This document shows positions 35,539 to 47,040 of a DNA stretch of 64,000 nt, piece by piece; the first letter of the stretch is position 1, and the number at the start of each line of letters is the position of its first letter. The notes beneath the pieces are model-generated. The model was not told the origin of the DNA, did not search any database, and saw only the letters and a list, made by a program, of their open reading frames with translations. The translations under genes were made by a program, and so were the position numbers. Source of the stretch: Neodiprion pinetum (Eukaryota; Arthropoda; Insecta; Hymenoptera; Diprionidae); contig NC_060233.1 of the NCBI RefSeq assembly GCF_021155775.2, forward strand, positions 15,572,537-15,636,536, read 5' to 3'.

Positions 35539-35703
35539 ACACAGATTTAGTACTGGCTTGGGCTCACTATTGCGAAGACTGTGTTACTCGGAGGGTGAAT
35601 GTAGCCAGCATCTCAAGGGGTGCAAGCGCACAACGATTTTCGGTTGTCACACCAAAGCACATTAGGACAACTGTCTTCATATTTATCAGTCTACGCCTAG
35701 ACG

Positions 35704-36438
35704 AATGCATTGAGATACTTGCGAAAAAAATAACTTATTGGGTTTTGAACATCTTCACCGACGATGTCAACGTATAATTATTACCCGCAATAGAATTCAC
35801 GAACAAAGAATATTCTAATCATTGCCAAGTTCTCGGACTAGTTTAAAAGTGAATCGAAAAAAATGGAATGTCCTCACCTTGTTGTAGTCTCCAGTTCTTC
35901 TCCTTCTTCTTCTTCTTCTCCTATTATTTATGTATGCTTTCCCAAAGATAAATGGCAAGCATTAGGGTAACCATGAGGATTTTTTTTTTGGAGTCTTTGT
36001 GACGAGGTGCAGGCGGATAATTGTGGGGGTGAAGGTGTGTCGATCAAGTTTTACTTTCAAAATACGATTTATTAACTTGCTGCCCTAACTAAGGCGCTGT
36101 TGCGCACACATTTTATATCACACGTCTATATTACTCCCGCTGCACGCAATATACAAAATCTAAATCGTTAATTTTTAATCTACGGTGATTCCTATGTAAT
36201 ATGGCTTCTCCGAAGACATACGTACCTATATAAAGGTATATATATATACATATACACCTATATATAAATCATCACATATTAATATTCAATTCATATTAAT
36301 ATCAATAATTAATTATACATACATGTCTCTCCAGTTTGCCTATTGATACAGGTATTATATTACGCTATATAAAATCATGCACTTGGTGCAGGTCACCTTC
36401 GTTTCAGTTGGTCCAGTCGAGATAGGTCTAAAAATCGG
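35704..36438. other. AT-rich flank, no gene recognised
   Basis: Includes a short CTT-rich tract (about 35897-35920) and a TATA-rich microsatellite (about 36225-36270). Nothing else was recognised. Confidence 0.4.
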
Positions 36439-37309
36439 TTCATCTGGAAATAATTAGGGGGTGCGATTTAAAACATTTTTTTCACGCAATTAGAGTGGGG
36501 TGGTTGTTAGTGTGAGTCTTGACTTCCGGGAAAATCCCCCCCATTGCGTTTGCCGCCATCTTGATTTGAAGGGGTATGTTTGTTATTCACATAAATTGCT
36601 TATTTTTAACTTTAGGATAAAAATGATAAGAATCAAAGTTGGAGGGAATGTAAATCCTTACAAGTTTTTTGGTTATAATTTTTACGCTATGATCAATATT
36701 TCTAGAGTTAGACTGCAAATACGGGTAAAATATGTTTTTTTTTAAACTATTTCGTTTATTATCAAGTTCATCGTAAAAATGGTAAGGAATAATCAGGTAC
36801 AGAATTTTATTTTCAGACGTATATTTAATTCAAGGGGTGGACATTTTTTATTATAAGTTATTTTCTGTATTATTGAGTTCATCGTAAAAATAGCTCATAG
36901 GGAAATCATCATAAGGTAAAAATGGTAAGATTCAAATTTGAATGAAATAAAATTCCGCATCTGATTATTGGTTACCATTTTTGCCTGGAACTTGATAATA
37001 TACGAGACAATTTAAAAAAAAAAAAAATTTTCACTCCTATTTGCAGCCTAACTCTACAAATATACATACTAGGGTAAAAATGATAAGTACAAAACTTATG
37101 GAGAATTACATTTTCCACAACTTTGGTTATCATCAATTTCACTCCAAAGTTGAAAATGAGCGAGTTATTCGAAAAACAAAAAATCCCCCTTTAAATAAAG
37201 ATGGCGGTAAACGCAATGGGGAGATTTTCTCGAAAATCGAAATTTACACTACCGACCACCCCCTCCTAAGTCTAAAAAAAATCGTACCCCGTAATTATGT
37301 CCAGGTGAA
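36439..37309. mobile_element. Full-length foldback element
   Basis: The left end TTCATCTGGAAATAATTAGG is matched by the inverse of the right end, TTTCACCTGGACATAATTACG. Further pairs run inward: GGTGCGATTT/GGTACGATTT, GGTGGTTGTTAGTGT/GGTGGTCGGTAGTGT, and CCCCATTGCGTTTGCCGCCATCTTGAT against CCCCATTGCGTTTACCGCCATCTTTAT. Pairing continues nearly to the middle (about 36880), so the element is almost wholly palindromic. The 147-codon frame at 37041-37484 runs across its right arm into the flank and is rejected as a gene. Confidence 0.72.
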
Positions 37310-38018
37310 ATCCTATTACGACTTGACTAAGTTTGCTTTTCTCATCTATGCCATTTTTTACTTTGTTATACCGTCATTGAATACAGCCGCAAGCATGATA
37401 CACTCAAAGTCTTCTTCTTCTCTGTCAAATTCGAATATCAAAATTACATCAAAGAAATTGAAAATATTTTATTTATATGCATAAGCGAAACACTGGAGTT
37501 AATTGTAATCCTTTGAAAATTCACTCCGGCTACTTTTAATTCCAATTCAATATTGTCCACATATTCTGAAACAGTTTCATTCTAGTTAGATTATTACGAT
37601 TTGAGAATGTTTAGTTACTTTGAAACTCATTCAATATTATTCATTGCAATATAATAGATGGCAAAACACACATAAAAGAATGCTTCAATTCTTTTATAGT
37701 CATATTCAGTACCTTGTATTTTGCAGTTTGATATTCAGTTAACTGTTTTCGAATTTACGAACCTTATACAATAATTAGAAAAAAATGTATAGACTAAGAA
37801 AAGCAAATGACTGATGAGGCGTTGAATATAATTCATCGCTATATTTTACCTACATTAAATTTACTCAACCCTTATGCAATTTCTTTCATCTATTTCTCAC
37901 GCAACTTATATATTCTATATAATATAATCTTTGCGTTTGACGTTATACAAACAGTTATAACAATCATTGAACCTATACCGGGAGGATTTCTTGAAAATTA
38001 ACGATACGAATGACTCAT
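37310..38018. other. AT-rich non-coding stretch
   Basis: No feature was recognised. The frame at 37807-38001 has no family signature. Confidence 0.4.
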
Positions 38019-38099
38019 CGCCGGCAGATAGGCAACCGGAGTTACATCGGTGATATTGACTGCGTGTAGGATGTAACTTCGGTTGCCTATCTGCCGGCG
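38019..38099. repeat. 30-bp stem, 21-base loop hairpin
   Basis: 38019-38048 (CGCCGGCAGATAGGCAACCG...) pairs with 38070-38099 over 30 positions, with a single change that would be a G-U pair in a plus-strand transcript. The loop is 38049-38069. The stem is much more GC-rich than its surroundings. The shape is like a small-RNA precursor or the two ends of a collapsed inverted-repeat element. Confidence 0.75.
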
Positions 38100-41000
38100 A
38101 GGCATCGTCGGCATCGCTGCATTCATTGTCAGCAGGGTGACACAAGTTTCCTCTTCCACTTTCGTATTTGAAAACTTATAACATTTTATTACCACAACGA
38201 CAAAAACACATGTTGAAAAGGAAATTGACTGGTAGGAGTGGTACCACTGATTAAAACAATAATAACAAATAATAGAAATACGTTTGCTTTTTTTATCCCG
38301 AGAGCGCGCTGCGAAAGAATTGTGTTACCAACAAACGTGGGGGAAAACTCAAAAGTTCTACTAATCTTTAGTTATTTCCTCAAAGGGTTCGATTCAAATG
38401 GTAATGTTTTGCAATAGATTGTGGAATAAGCGTTGTGTAATAAAGCATCGAGTGTCACCCTGCTGGCTGCAGCCTCAAGGAATCCTTTCGGTAAATGCAT
38501 ATCTATGTACGTATGTGTATAAATATATATAGATATTATATATATATATATATTTATATAATATAACCTGGCTGAAAAGATTCAAGCATATCTATCTTTC
38601 ACATGGCAATTATGATACAAAGTTTGCAGAAAAACAAAAAAAAAAAAAAGTATATATATAAAGAAAAAATGAACGAGAAAACTTATGATAACCGCATTAA
38701 CAACGAGGTTTCATATCGTACACACGATCCTTTACATGTGGCCACAATTCTTAATTCGTAATCATCATACTCAATAGTATATAAAGTTTATTTACATCGT
38801 TTTTTTTTCCTCCCATTTTCACACGTTCGCGGCACAATGTCGCTGACGATTCGTTGAATATATCACATTTTCAATTTTTCATTCTCATTCTAGACTTGAT
38901 ACAAATTTTTTCCCTTGACAATATATATCTAGCCGGTGGGTTCGAATTTGATTAAAATTCATTTATTTAAGGTTGTGTGTTTTGTTGATTATTTCTGTGA
39001 ATTTTTATCTGAAGGGTTGAACTGAAGTAGGAATTCGATTATATCTAAACCCAGTGAAAATATCTTCGTTATCACCGTAAACATCTAACTGAAATATTAA
39101 TGATTCGTCATTTTGGTTTTTTCATGCATATCTAGTTTTTTCTTTTCGAAATGGGTTCGTCGAAGAATATTCAACGATTAGCAGCGTTGCGTGGACCTCT
39201 GTAGGTGACATTGCCGAATAATTGATCGATCGATCAGTATCAGATATTCTACCTTATCGACGTGAACGCGATCGGATTATCAAAGACTGTTTAAATCGTT
39301 ACATATTACCACAGATCACAAGTATTTATATAATTATTATTATTACCATACTTATAGCTTATAAAGCTTACATTAAAAAGTATATAATTAAATGATCCAG
39401 ATTATGTGTACACGTCATAAATACCCCTAGATCGTGCCTCTAGGCAGTTAGATCACAAATTTAAACTATGCGAGTAGCTTTCGAACTTAAGATATACTAT
39501 TTACACACAATCATCAATTTGTTCTTTCTATTTCTTTTATCTCATAAAAAAAAAAATCCGAATACTGATAAGGGAATAGCTGTGAATATTTCTTTAGTAA
39601 AATTCAAACTTAGTTTTATTAGAGATTGTATGATTCTTACCGATTTCATATTGGCCAATTTTCTTTTAAGTTTCCGAAGTTTCTAGGACGAACAATTTTA
39701 TCATCTGAACGGTTCAGCTGAGACTTTTGGAATTGGGAATAATCGAAGACTCAAATTCGTTTCACATCACGTACAGTCATTCGGTATCTTTCCACGAAAC
39801 GATGGAATATGAAGTCCCGTTTCTTAACGTCTTCAAATAATTTCACATTTGTTATCTATACACGTGCTAAAATTGACAATGTAGCTATTTCATGCATTGC
39901 AATCCCGCCTCGGTGTTAATCAACTTGTGTAACAAAGATAAATGGTTTATGCTGTTTAACGAATATTTTTCTTGCAGAATTCGGAGTGTAAAACATTCCA
40001 AAAACTGTTGTAAAAATAACGTGCAATTAATCGGTATGTAAACATTTAAACTTTGTAAAAGATCTGGAAACAAAAATTCAATCACTCACCACAACTGGAG
40101 AATAAGGAAAATCAAAACTACGCAAATTTTTTTTCTGTGGCAGGAATTCATGCTAGAAAGTTTTTAAATATTTATGATTTGGTTTTTGGAGAGAAGAATA
40201 AAAAAAAAAAAAAAATTATAACAACTAAAGAGATTTAAAAAAGACTGTAGTGCCATTAAAGAAAACAAAATATATCTCACAAAGTAAATACATCAGAAGG
40301 TCAATCTTTTCTAAAGAAAAAATTAATCTTGAAAATCATTCTCAAATAAAGGTCGATAAAAAGAACTTTATTATCTTCTGTAAATTGCGCAATGCTGTTA
40401 TATTATTATCCGATAAAATTCCGAATGTTGAGAAAAAAATTATACGCCTATATTTATAGAAGAATAGTTGTTTCGAATTTTTCAAATCTACTTTACCACG
40501 ATTAAAATTTTCTTGTTTCATCGGTGAGAACTCAGTCGGTAATGCGGAAAATAGTAAAACGAACTTTCTGCAATGGCGGATGGCGCTAAATTTGTATGGA
40601 AAACAAAGCTGGGTTCGATTTAGGTTACCAGAATGGGTCTTTCGTGATTAAATTTGCTCTTTACACCCGAAAATGTTCTGCGATTAACAAAGCGTACAAT
40701 TCAGACTGGGAAGTATTTAATATAAATCGACTTGAGGTCCGAGTAGACCGTGAATATGAATTCGTGAAATTCTAACTATAGCGAATAATAGGTCTATAAG
40801 GAAGGGTGAGAGGGGAAATTGGAACTGTTGAAATTAGGGTGGTAAAAATAATAAAAATCAATGTGATAATTGAACCAACAAAATAAATATAATATATTGA
40901 CATTTGACACACGCCTCATACTGACCGATCCGCAGCTCTGAGCCGACGTGATTCATATAAATCCGAGTGCTCTACGATTAATGCATCTACAAAAAGTACA

Positions 41001-41606
41001 CACGATTCCCAAATTACCCAGACTAACAAGTGAGTCTTGGGCAAATTGTCGAGCACCAAGAAATACGTCAACTAGGCTGTTTTAAAACCGAAGCGCAGTG
41101 GAATGATCCGAGATTTATACACTTTTCTTTAATTTTTTTAAATCTTTTCTGTATTTCTAAACCGATATCTAGGTATTATTTGGTTGAAGGAGACCAGAAT
41201 AAGCAATACAACATATTTGGTTCAACTATGTATTATATATATATATATATATAATAAACACGGCAAGCGCATAATAGAATGTAAGTCGTGCTTGTTTTTT
41301 CTTTTATTTTTCTTCAATACACCATCGTAATGATGATTCTGGCGAATTAACTGCGACGGACTGAATATACAAGCCTATTGATTATTAATGTATTTTGATT
41401 ATCGGTTAATTTTTGTCTTCTAACAATAGGCGAATCGTGTTTTGATATACTAAATATATTCCGGATATTCCACTGCCCGACATATACATATAATTATATT
41501 ATCTATATAATATATAGAGGTACAAGCATCAAATGCTATACATGAAAAAAAAAAGTAATAAACATTCTACAAAACAGAAAATAAAACAAATAACTTTTAG
41601 TTATGC

Positions 41607-41653
<47 letters not shown>

Positions 41654-43866
41654 GTTTTGACGAAATGTAATTGGCTAATAATGTCCAAACGAATAATGTA
41701 TACATTGTAGAACTATATTCATAACGAATATTGCAGCAAAGACGAGAAAAAAAAAAACACGTAACGTGTAAACAAATGGATAATACATAACGTACAAAGA
41801 ATTGTAAATTTCACTAGATTCTTTAGAAAAAAAAAATCTCTCTAGCTGCTTCGATGTTTGACCAAGACGTAAGATAATCAATTTCACACGTACCTATAAA
41901 TTTATATTATATATGTATAATAATAATAATAGCTTATGAAATATGAAACAATTGGTAACAAGAATTCAACGCCATACTCAATATTTTCATCCTACAATAA
42001 TGGTAATAATAATAACAATGACATATGTAATTAATAAAGTTATGTAATAATTGAAAATAATAATAATAGTAATAATAATAATAATAAAGTAATAATAATA
42101 TGGATATGAATAGTACTGAAATAATATTACAGAGTTCAATGCATAAGATTAGAATATTAATAATAATAATGTGGGGTTTCATTTCAGTTATGTTTGCTGT
42201 TTAGTTTTGTTTTGTTCTTAAGCGACCGAAACAAGCGTATAATATTATAAATCAACGTCATTAGAATCGTCGCGATGTTCTATGCAAAACACACACAATT
42301 TATTTATAATACGATAAAGGAATGAATAAATTTTACTTTCAGGAACAAAAATTCGATTTTGTTTGCTACATTTATAAGAAATTCTTTGCTAGCTTAAGAG
42401 AGAAAGAAAAAAAAAAAGAAAAAGTGAAACAGAAATGAAAAAGGGACAAAGAAGATGAAGATCATGGACTCGCATATACATACATATACATATATGAGGT
42501 ACGTTTAAAAAATACAAATTAACTTTTTATTTGCCGATTTTTTCGAGCTGGATAAAATGTTAATCACAAAATGTTGTTAGATCTTATATGGAAGAAAACT
42601 GGCAAAAGTATATAAATGTATAAGTATATACAGACGCATGTCCATACATATAAAATTATTAAGTACATTCTTCGTTGATGAATGATTACAGATGGATTTC
42701 GCGTCGACGTTAAATAGCGATTTGGATCAAATTTTTTTTTTTTTCTTTTTTCTTTTTTTTCTTGCAAATCCCTCTTTCGTAAATTTTATCAGTATAATTC
42801 CGAGTCAAGTGGTTAAATACGACTTCAAAGCTTCATCTCGCCGATTTTCACACATTTGTACATAAAATGTTTCAAAAATTTTCTCACTTCTCCGCAATGA
42901 CAATGAACAAAACATGTTCGAAACGAGATGACAAGAGGAGAAAAATATGTAGATTGAGGTGCAACGGCTTGATTACAAGTTTGCATTATAATCCTTTCGT
43001 AAGTATAGAAATATAGGATAAACATCAATACTAATAACAATAATAACATAAAAATAATAATGATATTGATAATAATAATAATAATAATAACAATAATAAT
43101 AATAACTATAATCGTACGTAGTAATAACGACAAATAATATTTATGATAATGATAATAATAAATTTCTGACTAGGCTCTATTTTGTGTGCTTTGATTGTGT
43201 ATCAATCGTCATTATATCCATCGCTATTAGACACTCGTACTTGAATTATCGTGAGCTGATTAGTCGTATGTTAACAATTTACATGTAATGCAGTACATCA
43301 TTTAATAATATAAGTACATCGGTTAAGACACGTCTTTGGTATCTTGCTCGAAGCTTCTCTCAGCCTTCGCCTAGCCGAATATTTATACATGAAATTTAAT
43401 CCCGCTGCAACCGCGATTGCGATTATAAATGTCACGTTTATCGTAAGATTCGCGTTCTCGATTTTTGTTTTTTTTTCCTTACTATCGATTTTCAGTTAAT
43501 CTATGGATAATCCGACGAGAGTTTAGAATTTCACGCGCAATTATTACGTTCGTGAGGTGAATGGCAAAAAAAAAAAAAAAAAAAAAAAAACAACGTCGAT
43601 AAAAAAGAAAACAACATATTTTGTGTAGCACGAGAATAGAAAGAAAGGAAAAAAAATGCACACTTCAAATTATCGATAAAGCGTAGCGAATTAGATATCA
43701 AATCACTGGTAATCAATTTTGTACATTGTAGTTTCGATAACGAGTAGAAAAAAAAAGGGAGAAATAAAATGTTGACAACGAAACAAATGAAAAGAATAAC
43801 AAAAAAAAAAAAATAGTTTGCACCCAGCCACAAACAGATATTCATGGTGAAATTAGGACCTAACTC

Positions 43867-44139
43867 TTAAATGCCACACGAGGTCCACTGGACCCCAGAC
43901 GATTTTTATCGAAAATATTTATATGACCTCGCTCGAAGTGGAATCTGATTTTTTTAGAAGTTTAGATCGAAGTTACACCACGCAATCTTCCAGAAAAATT
44001 ATTCACGTACATGTGGAAAAATTTTTATAACAAAGTATTGAAAACTCTCGGAAAAATTCACACATTTTCACCCTAGGGTCCAATGGACCCTTTGAAATAT
44101 AGACCCTGTCGTAAAATTCTTAGGAATTGTGACAATTAA
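43867..44139. mobile_element. Small piggyBac-like MITE
   Basis: TTAA at 43867-43870 and 44136-44139 flank a 265-bp segment. Its left end, ATGCCACACGAGGTCCACTG then GACCCCAGACGATTTTTATCGAA, resembles the left end of the 7200-8298 element. Its right end carries GGGTCCAATGGACCC and finishes TTGTGACAA. It is a deletion derivative of the same family, lying in the CELF 3' region. Confidence 0.55.
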
Positions 44140-46561
44140 GGGTTAAGTTTGTCGTTAATGCGCGGCTGCAGCTGTTAGGATATTGCGTTTCTTCTCAAAA
44201 TACACAAATATGCATACATGGAAATAGAATAACGGTGAAGGGGGAAAAAAAATGTGAAATCAAATATGCCTATTTATATATATACATGTATATGAATTGT
44301 ATATATTTAAAAGAGAATTACGGTATGTGTGCCAAGACGTATAAAAATCTATAAGGTACAAAAATCGAATCACTTGGTAATGCGTAAGGGATCGGAAAAA
44401 AAAAAATTGATAAAAAAAAAAAAGAAAAAAAAAAGAAAAATGCAAAAAAGAAAGAAGTTGTCAAATGACGAAAAAAGTAGGCAGAAGAAACGATAGACAA
44501 CTTTGGTAAACTAAGAAATAAAAACAAAATACAATAATAAAATTACCGTGCATAAAGCAAAAGCAAAATGTAAATTATTCCAGTTTATAGAATATTAATC
44601 AAGCGAATCGCGGCAAAACGGCGAGCATGTAATAATATAATACGTCAGTTGAAACGGTAATAAGTTTTTTCTTCATTTTTCCATCAATCGAGTTATGCAT
44701 GTATAATATAATAATTCCGATTCAATGCTTCAATTTTTGCGAAGTGAGGATGAAAAAATGAGCCCAAAATTGAACCGTTCAAATCAGCCGATAAGTTCAT
44801 CGGATTTTTTTTTTTTCAACCATATCAATCGAAATTATTCAATCAAAGTGTGTGAAGTTTGTACAAATAGAACAAGACTGTCTATAATCGTGTTAATACG
44901 TATTTTCTTGTTTACTTTTCAATTCTGTTATTTTTTTTTTTTTTTTGTTGCTGTTATTCTTTGTCGTTTTCCTTGAAAAAACTGAGAGGCATGATATAAA
45001 AACCGACTGTCAAACGCATTATATAAACGCACACACCTATATATATATGTATATATATATGTACATATATATATATATATATATATATAGATATATATAT
45101 AGATATACGATTACACGATTCTATAGTCGAATATAACAGATGCATGATTTATACCTATAATAGTGTATAAGAATTGTATGTGTATGTATGTATCTATGTA
45201 GGTATGTATATCGTACAATCTTATACAAAGTCTTTACAAAAAAGTGTCTCTTATACGTGTATTAATTTTATTACATAACATATGTATACGTGCATGTATA
45301 TATATATACACACACGCGGGCACACTCACACACACACACACACACACATATGTATGTAAATCATTTTATTTTTTTTTTACTCTCGAAATCATTAATGCAC
45401 GATGATTTCCATTTATCTATTTATTCTTTTCTTTTTTTTTTTATTTCGTTTCCTTTGTATACAAATGTTAGAACGAGATATCCGAGTGCCGCTTTGCAAT
45501 CACACGCATATACATGTTGTGTATTTTTGTGCATTGGTTATACGTATATATGCAATGTATACACAATAACAATTTTTTCTTCATTAATTTGTCATCACTA
45601 TTGTTAATTTTCGTCCACGCCTCTTCATACATAATCAATCATTAAACGGGAACAAATTAAACTGTATATGCATAAATATTATATACACAGACATCGTTTT
45701 GTCGTTTTCGTTACCGTACGATATAAAGACGTACAGGTAAATCTTCCCTTTTTTCTTCCCCCTTCGACCCCAAAAATATTCAATTCCGATATTAACTTGA
45801 TAAAAATAAATTTCCAGTCGTAGTTTATAATAACGGTGTACACATAATTTCATGCATGTTTAACAGTAATTGTGTAATAATAATGCTCGTAACATTTTGT
45901 GTATGCGTGTGTGTGTTTAGTATTCGTTTCTCGTACATCGTTTCGAATATGTACGTATTTTCCTCGCGTATATAATAACCACACATATTTACAACGAACA
46001 TAATCAATATTATATTACACGTTATCTGTTTTGTAGTTTGTTTTCAGTGTAGTTGTGCGAAAAAATTTTTTTAATCCGCGTTTCGTGCAGAATAACATTC
46101 ATAAACACACGTACTATTTATATATAAAAATTTGTTTATACACGTATATACGTATATGCACGTACAAATATGCAAGTTTTGTAGAAAAAGATTAGGATCA
46201 TTTATAATGATATCCTATGATATACCGAAAAAGAGGATACTTTTATATTTTTTCTTTTCAATTTTTCTCACTTCGCTCACGTTTCCTCATAATTGCGCAT
46301 TTATCTGCGGATTTAGTACCTCGTTTTATTTTACAGCGATAATATTACACGAACAATCATACCAAACAGAAATGTGTATTCTTCATCTATCACTCGAATA
46401 ATTAACTACATAATAATATAATGGCGAGGGTGACAGGTGCATGGTGAAGTGCAAGTTGTTACAATGTGGGTGAATTTGGGACTTTGGAATATGGAAAAGG
46501 TGGGAACGAGTTATTAAAATGAATTTATATATCGAGCGAGGGACGATGAGAGCGAGTTTCG

Positions 46562-46594
<33 letters not shown>

Positions 46595-46642
46595 GTATAG
46601 GTTTTTGAGGGTTTTGTGTATGTGTGCGTGTGTGATTGCGTG

Positions 46643-46673
<31 letters not shown>

Positions 46674-46730
46674 TATGTATAGGCACCGACACATATACGA
46701 GACTGACTGAGAAACTGATCGTGACTGACT

Positions 46731-47040
46731 GAGACGGACATGGCGCGGCGACTCCGGTCGAATATATGGTCACATGGTCACATGGTCACAGGCCACCTGC
46801 TGGCACACAAACAACACGCGGACATGTTAGTCACCACCACACTGAATAAACAACCTTACCTCCGCTCCGAGCCGGCCCGAAAATTCTCCGATCTTTCACG
46901 AAAATTTGTAAAACCGCCTCGCAGCCGCAAGAATTTCATTCATTTAATTTATCAGGATAAAGAAGCGCACGCCTTTGAGGCGTCAGCTGACACCTGGTGC
47001 AGCCGCCATGTTGGACTTCCGTGCTGAAATACGGGACCTC
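46731..47040. other. GC-richer island in the AT-rich flank
   Basis: Starts with GACTGACTGAGACGGAC and a triple GGTCACAT repeat, followed by CpG-containing unique sequence with CAGCCGCCATGTTGGA near 46997. A 95-codon plus-strand frame (46740-47027) and a 95-codon minus-strand frame (46983-47270) cross it. It could be a promoter or first exon of an unseen transcript, or an element remnant. No family was recognised. Confidence 0.25.

Larger units (their letters stand above)
27590..35703. repeat. Giant inverted repeat (palindrome), about 8.1 kb
   Basis: The left arm spans about 27590-31971 and the right arm about 32072-35703, with a spacer of about 100 bp. Over 27800-29330 against 34000-35540 the arms are nearly identical in inverse orientation, with very few substitutions. 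The outermost 200 bp are clearly more diverged and include an approximately 80-bp deletion on the right. The arms carry, from outside inward: a short membrane-like frame, a CATCATA microsatellite, a roughly 60-bp tandem repeat, two modules with GTGGTTGGCGGTGG words, a 110-bp satellite array, and a GGGAA purine tract. The arm-length difference (about 750 bp) is explained by six missing satellite units plus the outer deletion. No transposase was found. Confidence 0.85.

Noticed and set aside
27590..35703. Palindrome as a pure assembly or library foldback artefact
   Set aside because: Not excluded, but the arms differ by six satellite units, by microsatellite changes, and by diverged outer ends, which a simple foldback of one molecule would not produce.
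37041..37484. 147-codon plus-strand frame
   Set aside because: Its first half is the right arm of the foldback element at 36439-37309; the rest is low-complexity flank.
37800..37830. Second CTGATGA motif as a hammerhead candidate
   Set aside because: No stem II pairing and no GAAA follow at a suitable distance.
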